Assembly: GCA_022823185.1 (NCBI GenBank)
Contig: JAJDXQ010000046.1
Location: 282,956 to 346,955 of the forward strand
Direction: 5' to 3'
Length of the DNA: 64,000 bases
Source: Caldilineaceae bacterium
Lineage (GTDB): Bacteria; Chloroflexota; Anaerolineae; Caldilineales; Caldilineaceae
Part shown: piece by piece, positions 1-8,529 of the stretch
Position numbering within the stretch: position 1 is the first letter of the stretch
How the letters are laid out: every line of letters starts with the position of its first letter
Translations under genes and position numbers: made by a program
Notes under the pieces: generated by a model
What the model was told of the DNA's origin: nothing
Seen by the model: the letters and a program-made list of their open reading frames with translations, nothing else
The model's database searches: none

Positions 1-787
1 CGTACATGGAGAGCCGCATGAGATGCGCGTCGGTTGCGCCGGGCCAGGGTGAGTAGCCGTTGCAATAGATATCCAGGTCGGGCGCATCGAGAGGGTTGTT
101 CTCCAGGACCGGTTCGGAGTCGGGAAAGTGCCGGAAAGTGTCCGATTCAGTCCGGTTAACCCCGCGGCGCTGCGAATTCCCATCCGACTGGCGTGTATAG
201 AGAATGTACTTGCCGCGTTCGGCATCATACAGGGCGATATTCTGTGTGTCGGCATGCTGGTGTTCCATCAGGGGCTCAGGCAGGGGCGTCCAGTACAGGC
301 CGTCCGGGGAAACTGCGCCCAGAACTTTGCGTTCTGTCTCGGTCCAATAGCAGCTGACCATCTTGTATCGCTCGGATTCAGCGGAGGCGGGATCGATAAA
401 AATGCCGTGACCGTGACAGGCGATGTTGATCAGGTTGTTCGCGGTCGATCCGTTCCACTCTTGAAGGCCAAGATTTGGTTTTTCCCAGGCGACGCCGTCG
501 TGCGACTCGGCGTATCCGATTCCGGCCTCGTTTTCGTACCAGCAGCGGAGTATCCCTCCATCCTCAAGGAATGTTGCATACGGCGATATGTAGTCCTGCT
601 CCCAAGGACGATCGGCGACGATCACCGGTGTTGGGTCAATCACCGGTCTGTGGACCTTGAGTTTGATGCCGTGGGGAACGCACCAGCCCTGTGAAAGCGC
701 GCCTTCCCACTGCGTACCATAACCCGGCTCGATTCCCATCCAGTCGACAAAAACCCACTTGCCGCAGCCAAGCCCGTAGTTTCTCAC
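1..787 (-). CDS. Beta-propeller glycoside hydrolase-like protein (GH32/GH43-type fold), 3' end beyond window
   Basis: This open frame runs leftwards off the window edge, so only the first 262 residues are visible. It starts with GTG at 787, with a GGAG ribosome site about eight bases upstream. The text resembles five-bladed propeller proteins of the invertase/arabinanase type. A WYENEAGIGYAESHDG stretch is followed by a WEKPNLGLQEWNG stretch, and a later SPDGLYWTPLPEP repeat has the same 'SxDGxxW' blade pattern. No signal peptide is present, so it would act in the cytoplasm on imported material. It is the last visible gene of the operon transcribed from 7054, 42 bases after the LamG protein. 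The fold call is good; substrate and true catalytic status are unknown because the C-terminal part is missing. Confidence 0.6.
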   Translation of the reverse strand, partial: MRNYGLGCGKWVFVDWMGIEPGYGTQWEGALSQGWCVPHGIKLKVHRPVIDPTPVIVADRPWEQDYISPYATFLEDGGILRCWYENEAGIGYAESHDGVAWEKPNLGLQEWNGSTANNLINIACHGHGIFIDPASAESERYKMVSCYWTETERKVLGAVSPDGLYWTPLPEPLMEHQHADTQNIALYDAERGKYILYTRQSDGNSQRRGVNRTESDTFRHFPDSEPVLENNPLDAPDLDIYCNGYSPWPGATDAHLMRLSMY

Positions 788-829
788 GGTTAGTCTCCTC
801 TCGATACCGGCTGCCGGCAGCCGGTCCGC

Positions 830-2992
830 CTAATACCTTCTGATAGATGAGATTCGGATATCACCGATCTGGCCGAAGAAGTGGCCTTCGCCCAGAAAGT
901 CGAATGCGCCTCCGTAACGCGCGAATCCTTTCAGGCGCGTAGAGACGCTGAACTGGGCGTCGTGCCTGCGGTTGTTGACCAGTTTGCGGCCGTCCGGGCT
1001 GCGCAACTGCCAAATAAGTGTGCCGTCCAGAAACAGCTGATGCAGATCCTCTTCGGCCCCATACTGCCAGGCTACATGGTGCCATTCAGTGTCAGTGATG
1101 CCGGCGTCGACGGTGGCGGCAACTAGCCCGTCTGGACGCGACCAGGGATGCAGATCCATGAGTTCCTGGTCGGGCTCGGCGCCGAGAAAGTGTACGCCGG
1201 GGGCCATGTTCCAGTAGGGAGCGCCTTGCGAAGAGAGATAGAACTCCCAGACTCCCCGTTCAGTTTTGTCGTAGGTGCCGCAGATATGACCGAAGGTGAA
1301 GGGTTGGTGGTAGTCGTCGGCCTTCTCGCCATATGCTTGCAAGGGCCCGCCCGGTCTGATCCAGGCTTCCACGGTCCAGGCCTTTTCGCAGGTTCGGAGG
1401 TCCAGCTTGTCACTATGCTGGGGACCGACGAAGCCGTGCTCGCCGTGGCCTGTGTCCTGGGGAAAGCGACCATTGCGACCAGGCCAGGCCACGCGCCTGT
1501 CACCGCCTATGTTGGTCCAGGTCAGAGTCAACTCCTCGTCGCCCATTACGTCGGGGATGAGCCGTCCGTTTGGTCCTTGCCAGTCATACAGGACAACCGT
1601 GTGTTCGTCCGGCTTGATGACATGGAGTTCCTTCGGCAACACTTTCAGGGAAAGTTCAACCTGGTCGTTCTGTTTCACCGCATCGGACGCCGCGACGTTA
1701 AGGTTGAAGACTCCCGTTGTGGAAGGTGCGCCCACGAATTCGCCCGTCTCGCGGTCGAGGCGCAGTCCGGTGGGCAGGGCGCCTTCTGTAACGGTCCAAT
1801 TGATGGGCGCGACCAAGTGGCTGGTTCGCAAAGTCGTGCGATAGGGCGTCTCTGCGAAGGCTGGTGGAAGCGACTTCGTTACGATCAGCCCGGGACAAAC
1901 AGACAGGTGGAAGCGGTGCTGGTCAGTGTGGCCGGTCGTGTCGGTGGCGCGCAGTTCAATTGCCTGACGTTTCACTGGTGCGGTTGGCGTGCCGTGAAGA
2001 GCGCCCGAAGTTCCGTCCAGTGTCAGCCCATTTGGCAGAGGGCCACTCACCAATTCCCAATTGACTTCTCCCTCATTGGCATCCGCTGCGAGGTGAACGC
2101 GGTAGGGAGATTTTATCGTTGCGGCGGGCATTTCCTGGCGTACGATGGCAAGTTGCTCGGCGACGGGGTAGCGCATCACGCTGGAGATGCGGATTTCATC
2201 GATGTCACCGTCGAAATTGCCGAACCCCAGGTGCTTCGGTGGGTCTTGGGAGTGGATAAAGCCGCCGACCACGAAGGGAACACCGACGTTCTCGGTGTCA
2301 TTGACTACGCGGCCCTGAGTGTCGTTGGGAAGCGGAAGCTGAACGCGGCGGATGAGCTGGCCGTCCAAAAAGAAGAAATGCGTCTGATCCAAGAAACGAA
2401 ACTGCCAGGCGACGTGGTGCCAGTCATGGTCCGTGATCCTGGGCGGGTCGGCGCTGATCCAGCCACCGGCCCTGGAGTGGGGAAACAGGAGGGCGCTGGT
2501 GTCGTGGTTAGGGTCCCTGCCGCGCGGGGAACCCATGAAACGGGCGACCGGGACTAGCCCGTTTTGGAGCGTGCCGGGGCGAGTGAAGCTGCTGAGGGAA
2601 AGATTCCAGCCGCCGCGCATACCGGTTGGGAGGCCCAGGCCTTCGTCTTCGGTGCCGCAGATGTTCACGTAGGTGTGACCTTCTTCGAGGCCGCCCGCTC
2701 CGGCGTATCGCACCCAGGCTTCGATCGTCCACTCGGTTGAGCAGCCGCGAAGGTGGAGTTTGTCGTTGTTGGCCGGCCCAACGAGCAGGTTGGCGTCGTC
2801 AATTCGGCGGGAGAATCGTGCGCATGCGCCATAGCCAGCGTGTGGTCCCCAAAGCAGTTCCCTGTGGGCGCGAAGAGTCAGTTGGGGGTCTCCACAGGCG
2901 TCCGCGGTCTCATTTCCTGTGCCTTCGTCGAAGCGGTACAGGACAACAGTGTGATTGTCAGGTTTGAATGGGCCCGGAGGGTGGTAAGGCAA
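830..2992 (-). CDS. LamG - Ig-like - Ig-like - LamG protein, no signal peptide
   Basis: The protein has 720 residues and starts with TTG at 2992 behind a GAGGGAG ribosome site. It is internally symmetric. A concanavalin-like LamG domain (about 12-273) and a second one (about 462-720) share the patterns NDKLHLRGC/SDKLDLRTC, WTIEAWVR/WTVEAWIR, WHHVAWQ and IRISS-RRY. Between them are two putative Ig-like (He_PIG) modules at about 292-365 and 376-452, recognised by PLPNGLTLDG and ALPTGLRLD. LamG domains usually bind carbohydrate or protein, but I see no catalytic motif. There is no N-terminal hydrophobic segment, which is odd for such modules. It sits between the Dpp-like permease and a propeller hydrolase, so a role in handling the transported glycan is an inference. 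Confidence 0.72.
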   Translation of the reverse strand: MPYHPPGPFKPDNHTVVLYRFDEGTGNETADACGDPQLTLRAHRELLWGPHAGYGACARFSRRIDDANLLVGPANNDKLHLRGCSTEWTIEAWVRYAGAGGLEEGHTYVNICGTEDEGLGLPTGMRGGWNLSLSSFTRPGTLQNGLVPVARFMGSPRGRDPNHDTSALLFPHSRAGGWISADPPRITDHDWHHVAWQFRFLDQTHFFFLDGQLIRRVQLPLPNDTQGRVVNDTENVGVPFVVGGFIHSQDPPKHLGFGNFDGDIDEIRISSVMRYPVAEQLAIVRQEMPAATIKSPYRVHLAADANEGEVNWELVSGPLPNGLTLDGTSGALHGTPTAPVKRQAIELRATDTTGHTDQHRFHLSVCPGLIVTKSLPPAFAETPYRTTLRTSHLVAPINWTVTEGALPTGLRLDRETGEFVGAPSTTGVFNLNVAASDAVKQNDQVELSLKVLPKELHVIKPDEHTVVLYDWQGPNGRLIPDVMGDEELTLTWTNIGGDRRVAWPGRNGRFPQDTGHGEHGFVGPQHSDKLDLRTCEKAWTVEAWIRPGGPLQAYGEKADDYHQPFTFGHICGTYDKTERGVWEFYLSSQGAPYWNMAPGVHFLGAEPDQELMDLHPWSRPDGLVAATVDAGITDTEWHHVAWQYGAEEDLHQLFLDGTLIWQLRSPDGRKLVNNRRHDAQFSVSTRLKGFARYGGAFDFLGEGHFFGQIGDIRISSIRRY

Positions 2993-3150
2993 GAAACTCC
3001 CTCATTACGGTGGTCGTCGCGATAACGTAGTTGGGTGAGTCGGGAGAGTCTGATTACTTCGTTCAGTTAACAGGACGGTCGGCGCCGCGGCGTCGCGAAT
3101 GTGGGTACCGGAAAAAAGGGAAGAGATTCTTCGCAACGGCCGTCCTATCA

Positions 3151-4092
3151 CTAGCCGAGGCTCATGTGGGGATCGAGTGCGTCGCGCAGCGCGTCTCCTA
3201 CGAAGTTTACGGAGAGCGTGGTGATGGCGATGGCGATGGCGGAGGGCAGCCACAGCCAGGGCATCGCCTGCAAGATGGGCAGGGACATGGCGTCCTGCAA
3301 CATGCTTCCCCAACTGGACATGGGCTCCTGGACGCCGAGGCCGAGAAAGCTCAGAGCGGACTCGGTCATGATCGCCCCGGCAAGCCCCATTGTGGCGGCC
3401 ACCACCACCGGGGCAATGGCATTGGGGAGAATGTGACGAAAGACGATCCATCCGCTGCCCACACCTACACAGCGCGCGGCCAGCACAAAGTCTCGCTCGC
3501 GAAGCGAAAGAAACTGGGCGCGCACATACCTCATTATTCCGGTCCAGCCGAAAAGCCCGATGATGACCATGACATTGAATATGTTGGGCGGCAGGATGAC
3601 GGCGACAGTGACAATGAGCATGAATGAGGGGAAGCACATCATGACATCGGTAAAGCGACTCAGCACCATGTCGACTCGGCCGCCGAAGTATCCGGCCAGC
3701 CCTCCCAGTACGACGCCGATAGTCGTATAGATGCTGACGGCAACCAGGCCGACCGCCAGAGAAACCCTGGTGCCGTATACGAGGCGCGTCCAGACATCGC
3801 GGCCGAGCGGGTCGGTGCCCAGAATGTGGTCCTGCGAAGGCGCTTGCCGCATCACTGTCAGGTCGATTCCGTTGGGATCGTAGAAGGTGACGAGGGGCGC
3901 AAGAATGGCAAGCAGGGCGAAGAGGGCCAGGGCTGCTATGCCAATTACTGCCAAACGGTGTTGGCGAAAGCGACGCAGGAAGCGATTTTCCGGCTTGGGC
4001 AAGGCACGCCACGACTCCGGCGGCTGGCCAGTTCCTTCAGGTTGCCGCGCCCGCTGTGCGCGGTCCAGGCGAGAGGCTGTTGTGTCGGTCAT
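3151..4092 (-). CDS. ABC transporter permease, DppC/OppC type
   Basis: Integral membrane permease of the peptide/nickel/opine family, 313 residues from the chosen start. The ATG at 4092 has a GAGGAAAG site upstream; a longer reading to 4137 would overlap the preceding gene by 35 bases and has no better site. An N-terminal membrane segment (RLAVIGIAALALFALLAI) is followed by the family extracytoplasmic loop with LGTDPLGRDVWTRLVYGTR. The C-terminal half carries the cytoplasmic EAA-like loop (VGVGSGWIVFRHILPNAI) and the SFLGLGVQEP-SWG signature. It would form the channel with the DppB-type partner encoded just upstream. No ATPase gene is present in this operon. The substrate could be oligosaccharide rather than peptide, as known for several Opp-family importers of Thermotoga. 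Confidence 0.93.
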   Translation of the reverse strand: MTDTTASRLDRAQRARQPEGTGQPPESWRALPKPENRFLRRFRQHRLAVIGIAALALFALLAILAPLVTFYDPNGIDLTVMRQAPSQDHILGTDPLGRDVWTRLVYGTRVSLAVGLVAVSIYTTIGVVLGGLAGYFGGRVDMVLSRFTDVMMCFPSFMLIVTVAVILPPNIFNVMVIIGLFGWTGIMRYVRAQFLSLRERDFVLAARCVGVGSGWIVFRHILPNAIAPVVVAATMGLAGAIMTESALSFLGLGVQEPMSSWGSMLQDAMSLPILQAMPWLWLPSAIAIAITTLSVNFVGDALRDALDPHMSLG

Positions 4093-4102
4093 GCCTCTTT
4101 CC

Positions 4103-5074
4103 TCACTCGTAGCGAATGCGCGGATCGGCCCAGGCATAGGTGATGTCGGCCAGGAGGTTGGCGAAAAGTACCATGGATGATCCGATCAGATTCATCGCCA
4201 TAATCATCGGCTGGTTGCGCATGAAAATCGACTCCATGCCCAGTTTGCCCATGCCCGGCCAGACGAAGATCGTTTCGATGATAAAGGAGCCTCCGATAAT
4301 GCCGGGCAGAGCGAGGCCAATGTGGGTGATGACGGGAAGAAGGGAGTTGCGAAATGCGTGGCCCAGATAGACGGACCGTTCATGCAGGCCCTTTGCACGG
4401 GCGGTGCGGACGTAATCGGCGCCGAGAGCCTCCAGCAGGCTGGCGCGCGCATAGCGCATATGCCCGGCCAAACCTTCGAAGCCGAGAACCAGCGCAGGCA
4501 GAGCCAGATAGTGGAGTCGGACGAGAAAATTGTCGGGGCCGGTGAGAGGAGCCCGGCCCCCGGTAGGGAAAAGGGGTAACTTGAGCGAGAAGAGGTAGAG
4601 AGCGATGATGGCAAACACGAAACCGGGCGTAGATATCCAGACGAAGGCCTGCAGCGTCAGCAGATGATCGAGTACGGAATACTGTTTGATTGCTGAAATG
4701 ATGCCGAGGGTTGTGCCGACGACCAGCGAGAAGAGGATCGTCACGATCGAAAGCTGGAGCGTCGCCGGGAGCACCTGGGCCATTTCCTGCAGTGCAGGCT
4801 GCCCACTCGTGAAGGAATAGCCGAGGTTTCCATGCAGCAACAGTTCTCGCAGCCAGATGGCGTAGCGCACGTAAACAGGTTTGTCCAACCCATAAGACTC
4901 GCGCAACCGCTGGAGCATGGCTTCGTCGACGCCCATCTCAAGCCTGAGACCAGGCGGGACGAGCGCATCGACGTAGTCGCCCGGCATGATCTCGCTCATG
5001 ATGAACGTGAGGGTGATAATGCCCCACAGTACAGGGACAGCGATCAGCAGGCGACGAATGATGTATCGGGTCAT
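4103..5074 (-). CDS. ABC transporter permease, DppB/OppB type
   Basis: Permease of 323 residues with the typical opening MTRYIIRRLLIAVPVLWGI and the GDYVDALVPPG / LRESYGLDKPVYVRY segment of the DppB family. Further membrane segments follow, then the family's cytoplasmic coupling motif ADYVRTARAKGL and the end motif ADPRIRYE. It pairs with the DppC-type protein encoded 10 bases downstream. It follows the binding-protein gene across a 135-base gap that holds a strong stem-loop (5156-5202). There is no obvious ribosome site immediately before the ATG at 5074, so translation may be weaker than that of the binding protein. Confidence 0.93.
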   Translation of the reverse strand: MTRYIIRRLLIAVPVLWGIITLTFIMSEIMPGDYVDALVPPGLRLEMGVDEAMLQRLRESYGLDKPVYVRYAIWLRELLLHGNLGYSFTSGQPALQEMAQVLPATLQLSIVTILFSLVVGTTLGIISAIKQYSVLDHLLTLQAFVWISTPGFVFAIIALYLFSLKLPLFPTGGRAPLTGPDNFLVRLHYLALPALVLGFEGLAGHMRYARASLLEALGADYVRTARAKGLHERSVYLGHAFRNSLLPVITHIGLALPGIIGGSFIIETIFVWPGMGKLGMESIFMRNQPMIMAMNLIGSSMVLFANLLADITYAWADPRIRYE

Positions 5075-5155
5075 CGAGGATTCTCAGAACGTGGCGAAGA
5101 AAGCGCCCATTTCAAAATGTTGCGTGCGTTGTTCAGGTTAGGTGGAAAAGGCCGG

Positions 5156-5202
5156 GCTCTATCCCACTCTACCGGCGAGACTGAGGCAGAGTAGGATAGA
5201 GC
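5156..5202 (-). promoter_or_regulatory. Intercistronic stem-loop between binding-protein and permease genes
   Basis: Arms 5156-5170 and 5188-5202 are 15 bases each and pair completely except one position that is a G-U wobble in the leftward transcript; the loop is 17 bases. No U-run follows, so it looks like an mRNA-stabilising or partial-termination hairpin rather than a full terminator. Such hairpins are known to raise binding-protein levels over permeases in importer operons. The structure is read directly from sequence; the role is inferred. Confidence 0.6.
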
Positions 5203-5209
5203 ACAAGTA

Positions 5210-6934
5210 TTATTCTTCCATCTTGTACCAGAGATGGGCGTTGAGTTTCGACCACTGGTAGTCGTGCAGGCCTCCCAGGGCATACTCGTCCATTCCGCCG
5301 ACATTCTCGCTGATGGCGTAGCCCATGTGGTAACGGTGAAGCGGGATGTATCCGATCACGTTTTCGGCGATGATTTGCTGAATCTCGTTATAGAGGGCCT
5401 TACGGTCATCAGTGCCGCCGGTCTCTTTGGCCTGGATAAACAGATCATCTATCTGAGCACAGATGGCGTCAAGGGAGCCGTCGGTCGGCCAGACTACGTC
5501 TCTCTGGTGCGGCGGATTGTCACAGCGGTAGGTACGATAGTAGCCGTGGAGGTCGACCGGGTTCCCCCAGCCAGCGTGCGAGAAGGAGTGCTTGTTCTCG
5601 GCCACTCTGTCATTCCAGGCTTCGTTTGGCACGTGGATGACATTGACGTTGATCCCTACCTCGCTGAGGTACTTTTGCATGAGCAGCATGAAGTTCTTTG
5701 CTTCCGTACCAGTATGGTAGTAGATCAGTTCGTGCTCTTTTTCCGGGTCCCACACGCCGTCTGCTGCAGCTTCGGCCAGCAGGGCCATCGCCTTCTCTGG
5801 GTCATAGGAATAGGTAGGCACCTCGTCATTCGTCCAGCCATCAACGAAGGAGAAGGTGTGCCATGGTTCGCGCAGGCCGAAGTATACGGCGTCCCCGATT
5901 TCCTGGCGGTTGATAGCGTGGCTTACGGCCATGCGCACGCGCTTGTCCCAGAAAGCCGGCTGACTGAGGTTGCCGACGAAAACACTGATGTAGTTCAGAC
6001 GCTGTGTCTGGACATCGATACCGGGCAAATCCTGTGCCTGTTGATAGAAGTTGCCTTCGACCTTCATCAGGTCCAGTTCACCCTTCTGGAGAGCGATGAA
6101 CTGCGTGTCGGGCGGGCCCATGTTCTGGAACAGGATGCCATCGAGGCAGGGGGCGCCCTCCCAGTAGTCGTCGTTGCGCGCCAGGCGGAAGTACTCATCC
6201 TTTTTGCCGTCGACAAACTTGAAAGGACCGGTGCCGATCTGGGTCTCGGTGGTGAACCAGAGCGGGTTGCCAGCGTCTTTAAGATCGGGCACGCGCCACT
6301 GGCTATAGATGTGCTCGGGCAGGATATTGATGCTGCCGATAAAGCGGGCGAAGTAGCTTACGTCCGGTTCGGCGAGGGTGAGGCGGACGGTGAAATCGTC
6401 GATCACTTCGATTCCCTCGATCGCATCGGTTTTGCCCTCCAGATAGTCCAGCGAACCTTTCAGCGCAATCCAGTTACCGGGCTGGGCGGGGTTCACCCAG
6501 GGGCTGTCAGGGTCGTTGTGCCAAGTCCAGGTGAAGGCCACGTCATCGGCGGTGAAGTCCTCTCCGTCGTGCCACTTTACGCCCTGTCGGAGGTGGAAAG
6601 TGAACTCGGTGGCGTCATCGCTGATCTCCCAGCTTTCGGCCAGATCGGGGTGGGGAACGTTGTCGGTGCCGGTGCGGATCAGCTTGCCGAAGACGAGTTT
6701 CTGTTGCTCGTAGCCCCAACCCCAGATGGGTACTACAAGAGCCCTGGAACTGAAGTCAAGAACCAGAGTGCCGCCGCGTGCGGGGCAAACATCGTCCCCG
6801 GTCGCTGCGCTCTCTGCCGGCGCTTCGGCGACCGTTTCCGCGGGCTGGTCGGCGGCCGGCGCTACTGCCGGGGTACAGGCGACCGCGATGAGGGCCAGAA
6901 CGAGAAAGAATGCAACATTCCTGTACGAGAACAT
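5210..6934 (-). CDS. Peptide/opine/oligosaccharide-type ABC substrate-binding lipoprotein (SBP_bac_5)
   Basis: Extracytoplasmic solute-binding lipoprotein of 574 residues. A signal peptide ends in the lipobox LIAVAC (Cys20), followed by an Ala/Pro/Glu-rich linker. The mature part has family-5 binding-protein features: GTLVLDFSSRALVVPIWGWG at the start, PDLAESWEISDDATEFTFHLRQ with VKWHDGEDFTADDVAFTWTW, then GTGPFKFV and the VRMAVSHAINRQEI segment. The start is certain because AAAGGAGG lies just before the ATG at 6934. It is first in the operon driven by the promoter at 7025-7054 and feeds the two permeases downstream. The ligand cannot be read from sequence. The downstream LamG and propeller proteins favour a carbohydrate over a peptide. 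Confidence 0.93.
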   Translation of the reverse strand: MFSYRNVAFFLVLALIAVACTPAVAPAADQPAETVAEAPAESAATGDDVCPARGGTLVLDFSSRALVVPIWGWGYEQQKLVFGKLIRTGTDNVPHPDLAESWEISDDATEFTFHLRQGVKWHDGEDFTADDVAFTWTWHNDPDSPWVNPAQPGNWIALKGSLDYLEGKTDAIEGIEVIDDFTVRLTLAEPDVSYFARFIGSINILPEHIYSQWRVPDLKDAGNPLWFTTETQIGTGPFKFVDGKKDEYFRLARNDDYWEGAPCLDGILFQNMGPPDTQFIALQKGELDLMKVEGNFYQQAQDLPGIDVQTQRLNYISVFVGNLSQPAFWDKRVRMAVSHAINRQEIGDAVYFGLREPWHTFSFVDGWTNDEVPTYSYDPEKAMALLAEAAADGVWDPEKEHELIYYHTGTEAKNFMLLMQKYLSEVGINVNVIHVPNEAWNDRVAENKHSFSHAGWGNPVDLHGYYRTYRCDNPPHQRDVVWPTDGSLDAICAQIDDLFIQAKETGGTDDRKALYNEIQQIIAENVIGYIPLHRYHMGYAISENVGGMDEYALGGLHDYQWSKLNAHLWYKMEE

Positions 6935-7552
6935 GCTCTGCCTCCTTTGGTTATCGCTTTCAGTGGACGATGGGTACAGTACTGCCGCTGCAATGCGACA
7001 GCTGAAGTAGATTCAACAGGAAATAGTATATTGTGTGAAGGCCAGGCCTGTCAAGGACGCCGAAACTTCGGGCGGGGCCGATTTTTTGGGGTGGAAGTGG
7101 TCAGGTAAGGAGTTCATGACAGCTGTGGCTGGGGTTGTTTGCCATCCATCTGTTGGGAAGCGATGGGCAGGCGCACGGCCTGCCCATACTGTTGGGGGCG
7201 CGGGGGTCGGAACAGCTCTCGCTGCCTCAACCGTTCCAGTTTTCCACGGCGGTCGGGCATACCAAGGCAGGATGCGGGGGGAGTCCCCCCGGAAAGTACT
7301 AAAGTGGTCAGTGGCGAGGGAAGTAGCCGCGACGAGTTGCCTGTTCTTAGCTCGAATGCTGTTGTGCGGCGTTCTTTCCACGTTGCATCGGGAGAATAAT
7401 CCTTGGAAATGGACGCTTCTGAGATTTGATTTGAAAGGGGAAAGAGAACGTTCAGAGATTGAGAGAGTCGGCCAAACGAAAGAAGGACAATCTCAATGGC
7501 ATCTTCGACTCTCTCGTGACGAACTACTATGGGTTATGGGTGTGACGCTCAC
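6935..7552. other. Intergenic region without a credible gene
   Basis: Open frames here lack family resemblance and continue as antisense shadows of the aldolase gene. Besides the promoter at 7025-7054 it holds two palindromes. A GC hairpin at 7275-7291 has seven paired bases and a 3-base loop, and is almost identical to one at 62111-62127. A longer inverted repeat has arms 7461-7470 and 7506-7515 with a 35-base loop, just past the end of the aldolase gene. The second could act in termination of the leftward operon, although no U-run follows. A competing pairing (7457-7463 with 7491-7497) overlaps it. Confidence 0.5.
7025..7054 (-). promoter_or_regulatory. Sigma-70-type promoter for the 6934-to-1 operon
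   Basis: On the minus strand a perfect TTGACA (7054-7049) is followed after 18 bases by TATACT (7030-7025). The start point would be near 7018, giving a leader of about 84 bases before the ATG at 6934. It is among the best consensus promoters in the window and marks the beginning of the first Dpp-like operon. Confidence 0.72.
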
Positions 7553-8425
7553 TCAGTCGAACTTGCGGCCCGTATGTTTGCGTCCGGCGATGGCGGCTGC
7601 CTCGTCGCCGGCGGGGAAGGTGACCCCTTCGTCGATTTTCGCGGCGACATTTTCGGCGTCAACGCCGTCGAGGAAGCCGATATTGGCGGCGTTGCAGGCG
7701 GCGAAGACGCGGTCGCGGGCGGCTTTGAGATCGCCTTCTTCGGTGTTTTCAGGCGTGCGTACAGTGTCGTAGCCGAAGGTCATGCGCATGTCGGAGGGTC
7801 CCCATTCGGCGAAGGCGATGCCGGGGACCTTGGCGCTGTCCTCGGCGTTCTGGAGGGCGCGAATGTTCTCGATCTTGATGCCGAGGACGAGCTCGCCATC
7901 CGGGTTGAGCGGCCAGACGTCGGCTTTGCGCAGGTACTCTTGCGTGGAGACGCCCCAGACGTAGGCGGCGTTGTCCTGGCCGCCGGAGCCGCGGCGGCCC
8001 ATGTCCAGACCTTCGCCGACCCCGTGCGTGTGGAAGGGGAAGCGCACCCACTCGACGAACTCCTTGACCGCGCCGGGCGATTCGACATGGCACAGGAGAA
8101 TGCCGTGGATGCCGGTGGCCAAGACCTGTTTGATCATCCAGGCGTTGTTGCGCACGACATACTCGTCGACGCCGTCGAAGGGCAAGGTCACGAGTACCGG
8201 CGGCGTGCGGTGGCCGGTTCGCGTTGGTCCTCCGGCGACGAGACCGCGCATGAAGGCATTCAGTCCGGCAACGTCGAAGGGCTGATGCTCGATGCCGATG
8301 ACGAGCCAGTCAGCGTGGGTCTGGGCAGACTGGACGCCCCCTTCAAAGGTGAGAGTGCGGCCGCCGTCCCAGTAAACGGGCTGACCGGCTTCTCTAAGCT
8401 CGATAATCTGGTTGATTCGTTTCAT
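7553..8425 (-). CDS. HpcH/HpaI aldolase/citrate lyase family protein
   Basis: The protein of 290 residues resembles class II (metal-dependent) pyruvate aldolases that cleave 2-keto-3-deoxy sugar acids or 4-hydroxy-2-oxo acids. Family landmarks are LVIGIEHQPFD near the start, LLCHVESPGAVKEF in the middle, the metal-binding GIKIENIRALQNAED segment and FAEWGPSDMRM near the end. The EHQPFD and CHVESP forms deviate from the common EH-PxD and IET motifs, so the exact substrate class is open. It is the last gene of the large leftward operon with Gfo/Idh/MocA and Ldh2-type dehydrogenases. A role as the final carbon-carbon cleavage step of a sugar-acid pathway fits this position. Confidence 0.82.
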   Translation of the reverse strand: MKRINQIIELREAGQPVYWDGGRTLTFEGGVQSAQTHADWLVIGIEHQPFDVAGLNAFMRGLVAGGPTRTGHRTPPVLVTLPFDGVDEYVVRNNAWMIKQVLATGIHGILLCHVESPGAVKEFVEWVRFPFHTHGVGEGLDMGRRGSGGQDNAAYVWGVSTQEYLRKADVWPLNPDGELVLGIKIENIRALQNAEDSAKVPGIAFAEWGPSDMRMTFGYDTVRTPENTEEGDLKAARDRVFAACNAANIGFLDGVDAENVAAKIDEGVTFPAGDEAAAIAGRKHTGRKFD

Positions 8426-8529
8426 TGTGCCTTTCCCGTTTGGGTGGGAGTCGTCGGATTTTGTCTACCAGTCTTTGTCGGGAACCGCCCCTGGTGGTTG
8501 TCCGGTTCGGGACGCGGAGGGGGTACAAG

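Noticed and set aside
1148..2557. 469-residue open frame on the plus strand
   Set aside because: It is antisense to the LamG/Ig-like protein, has no family features or ribosome site, and is a common artefact of GC-rich coding DNA.
5234..7108. 624-residue open frame on the plus strand
   Set aside because: It lies opposite the binding-protein gene, which has a perfect ribosome site, lipobox and family motifs; the antisense text is low in meaning.
7035..7772. Possible 245-residue gene between the Dpp-like operon and the aldolase
   Set aside because: Its second half is antisense to the aldolase and the first half runs through a promoter and a palindrome; no family resemblance.
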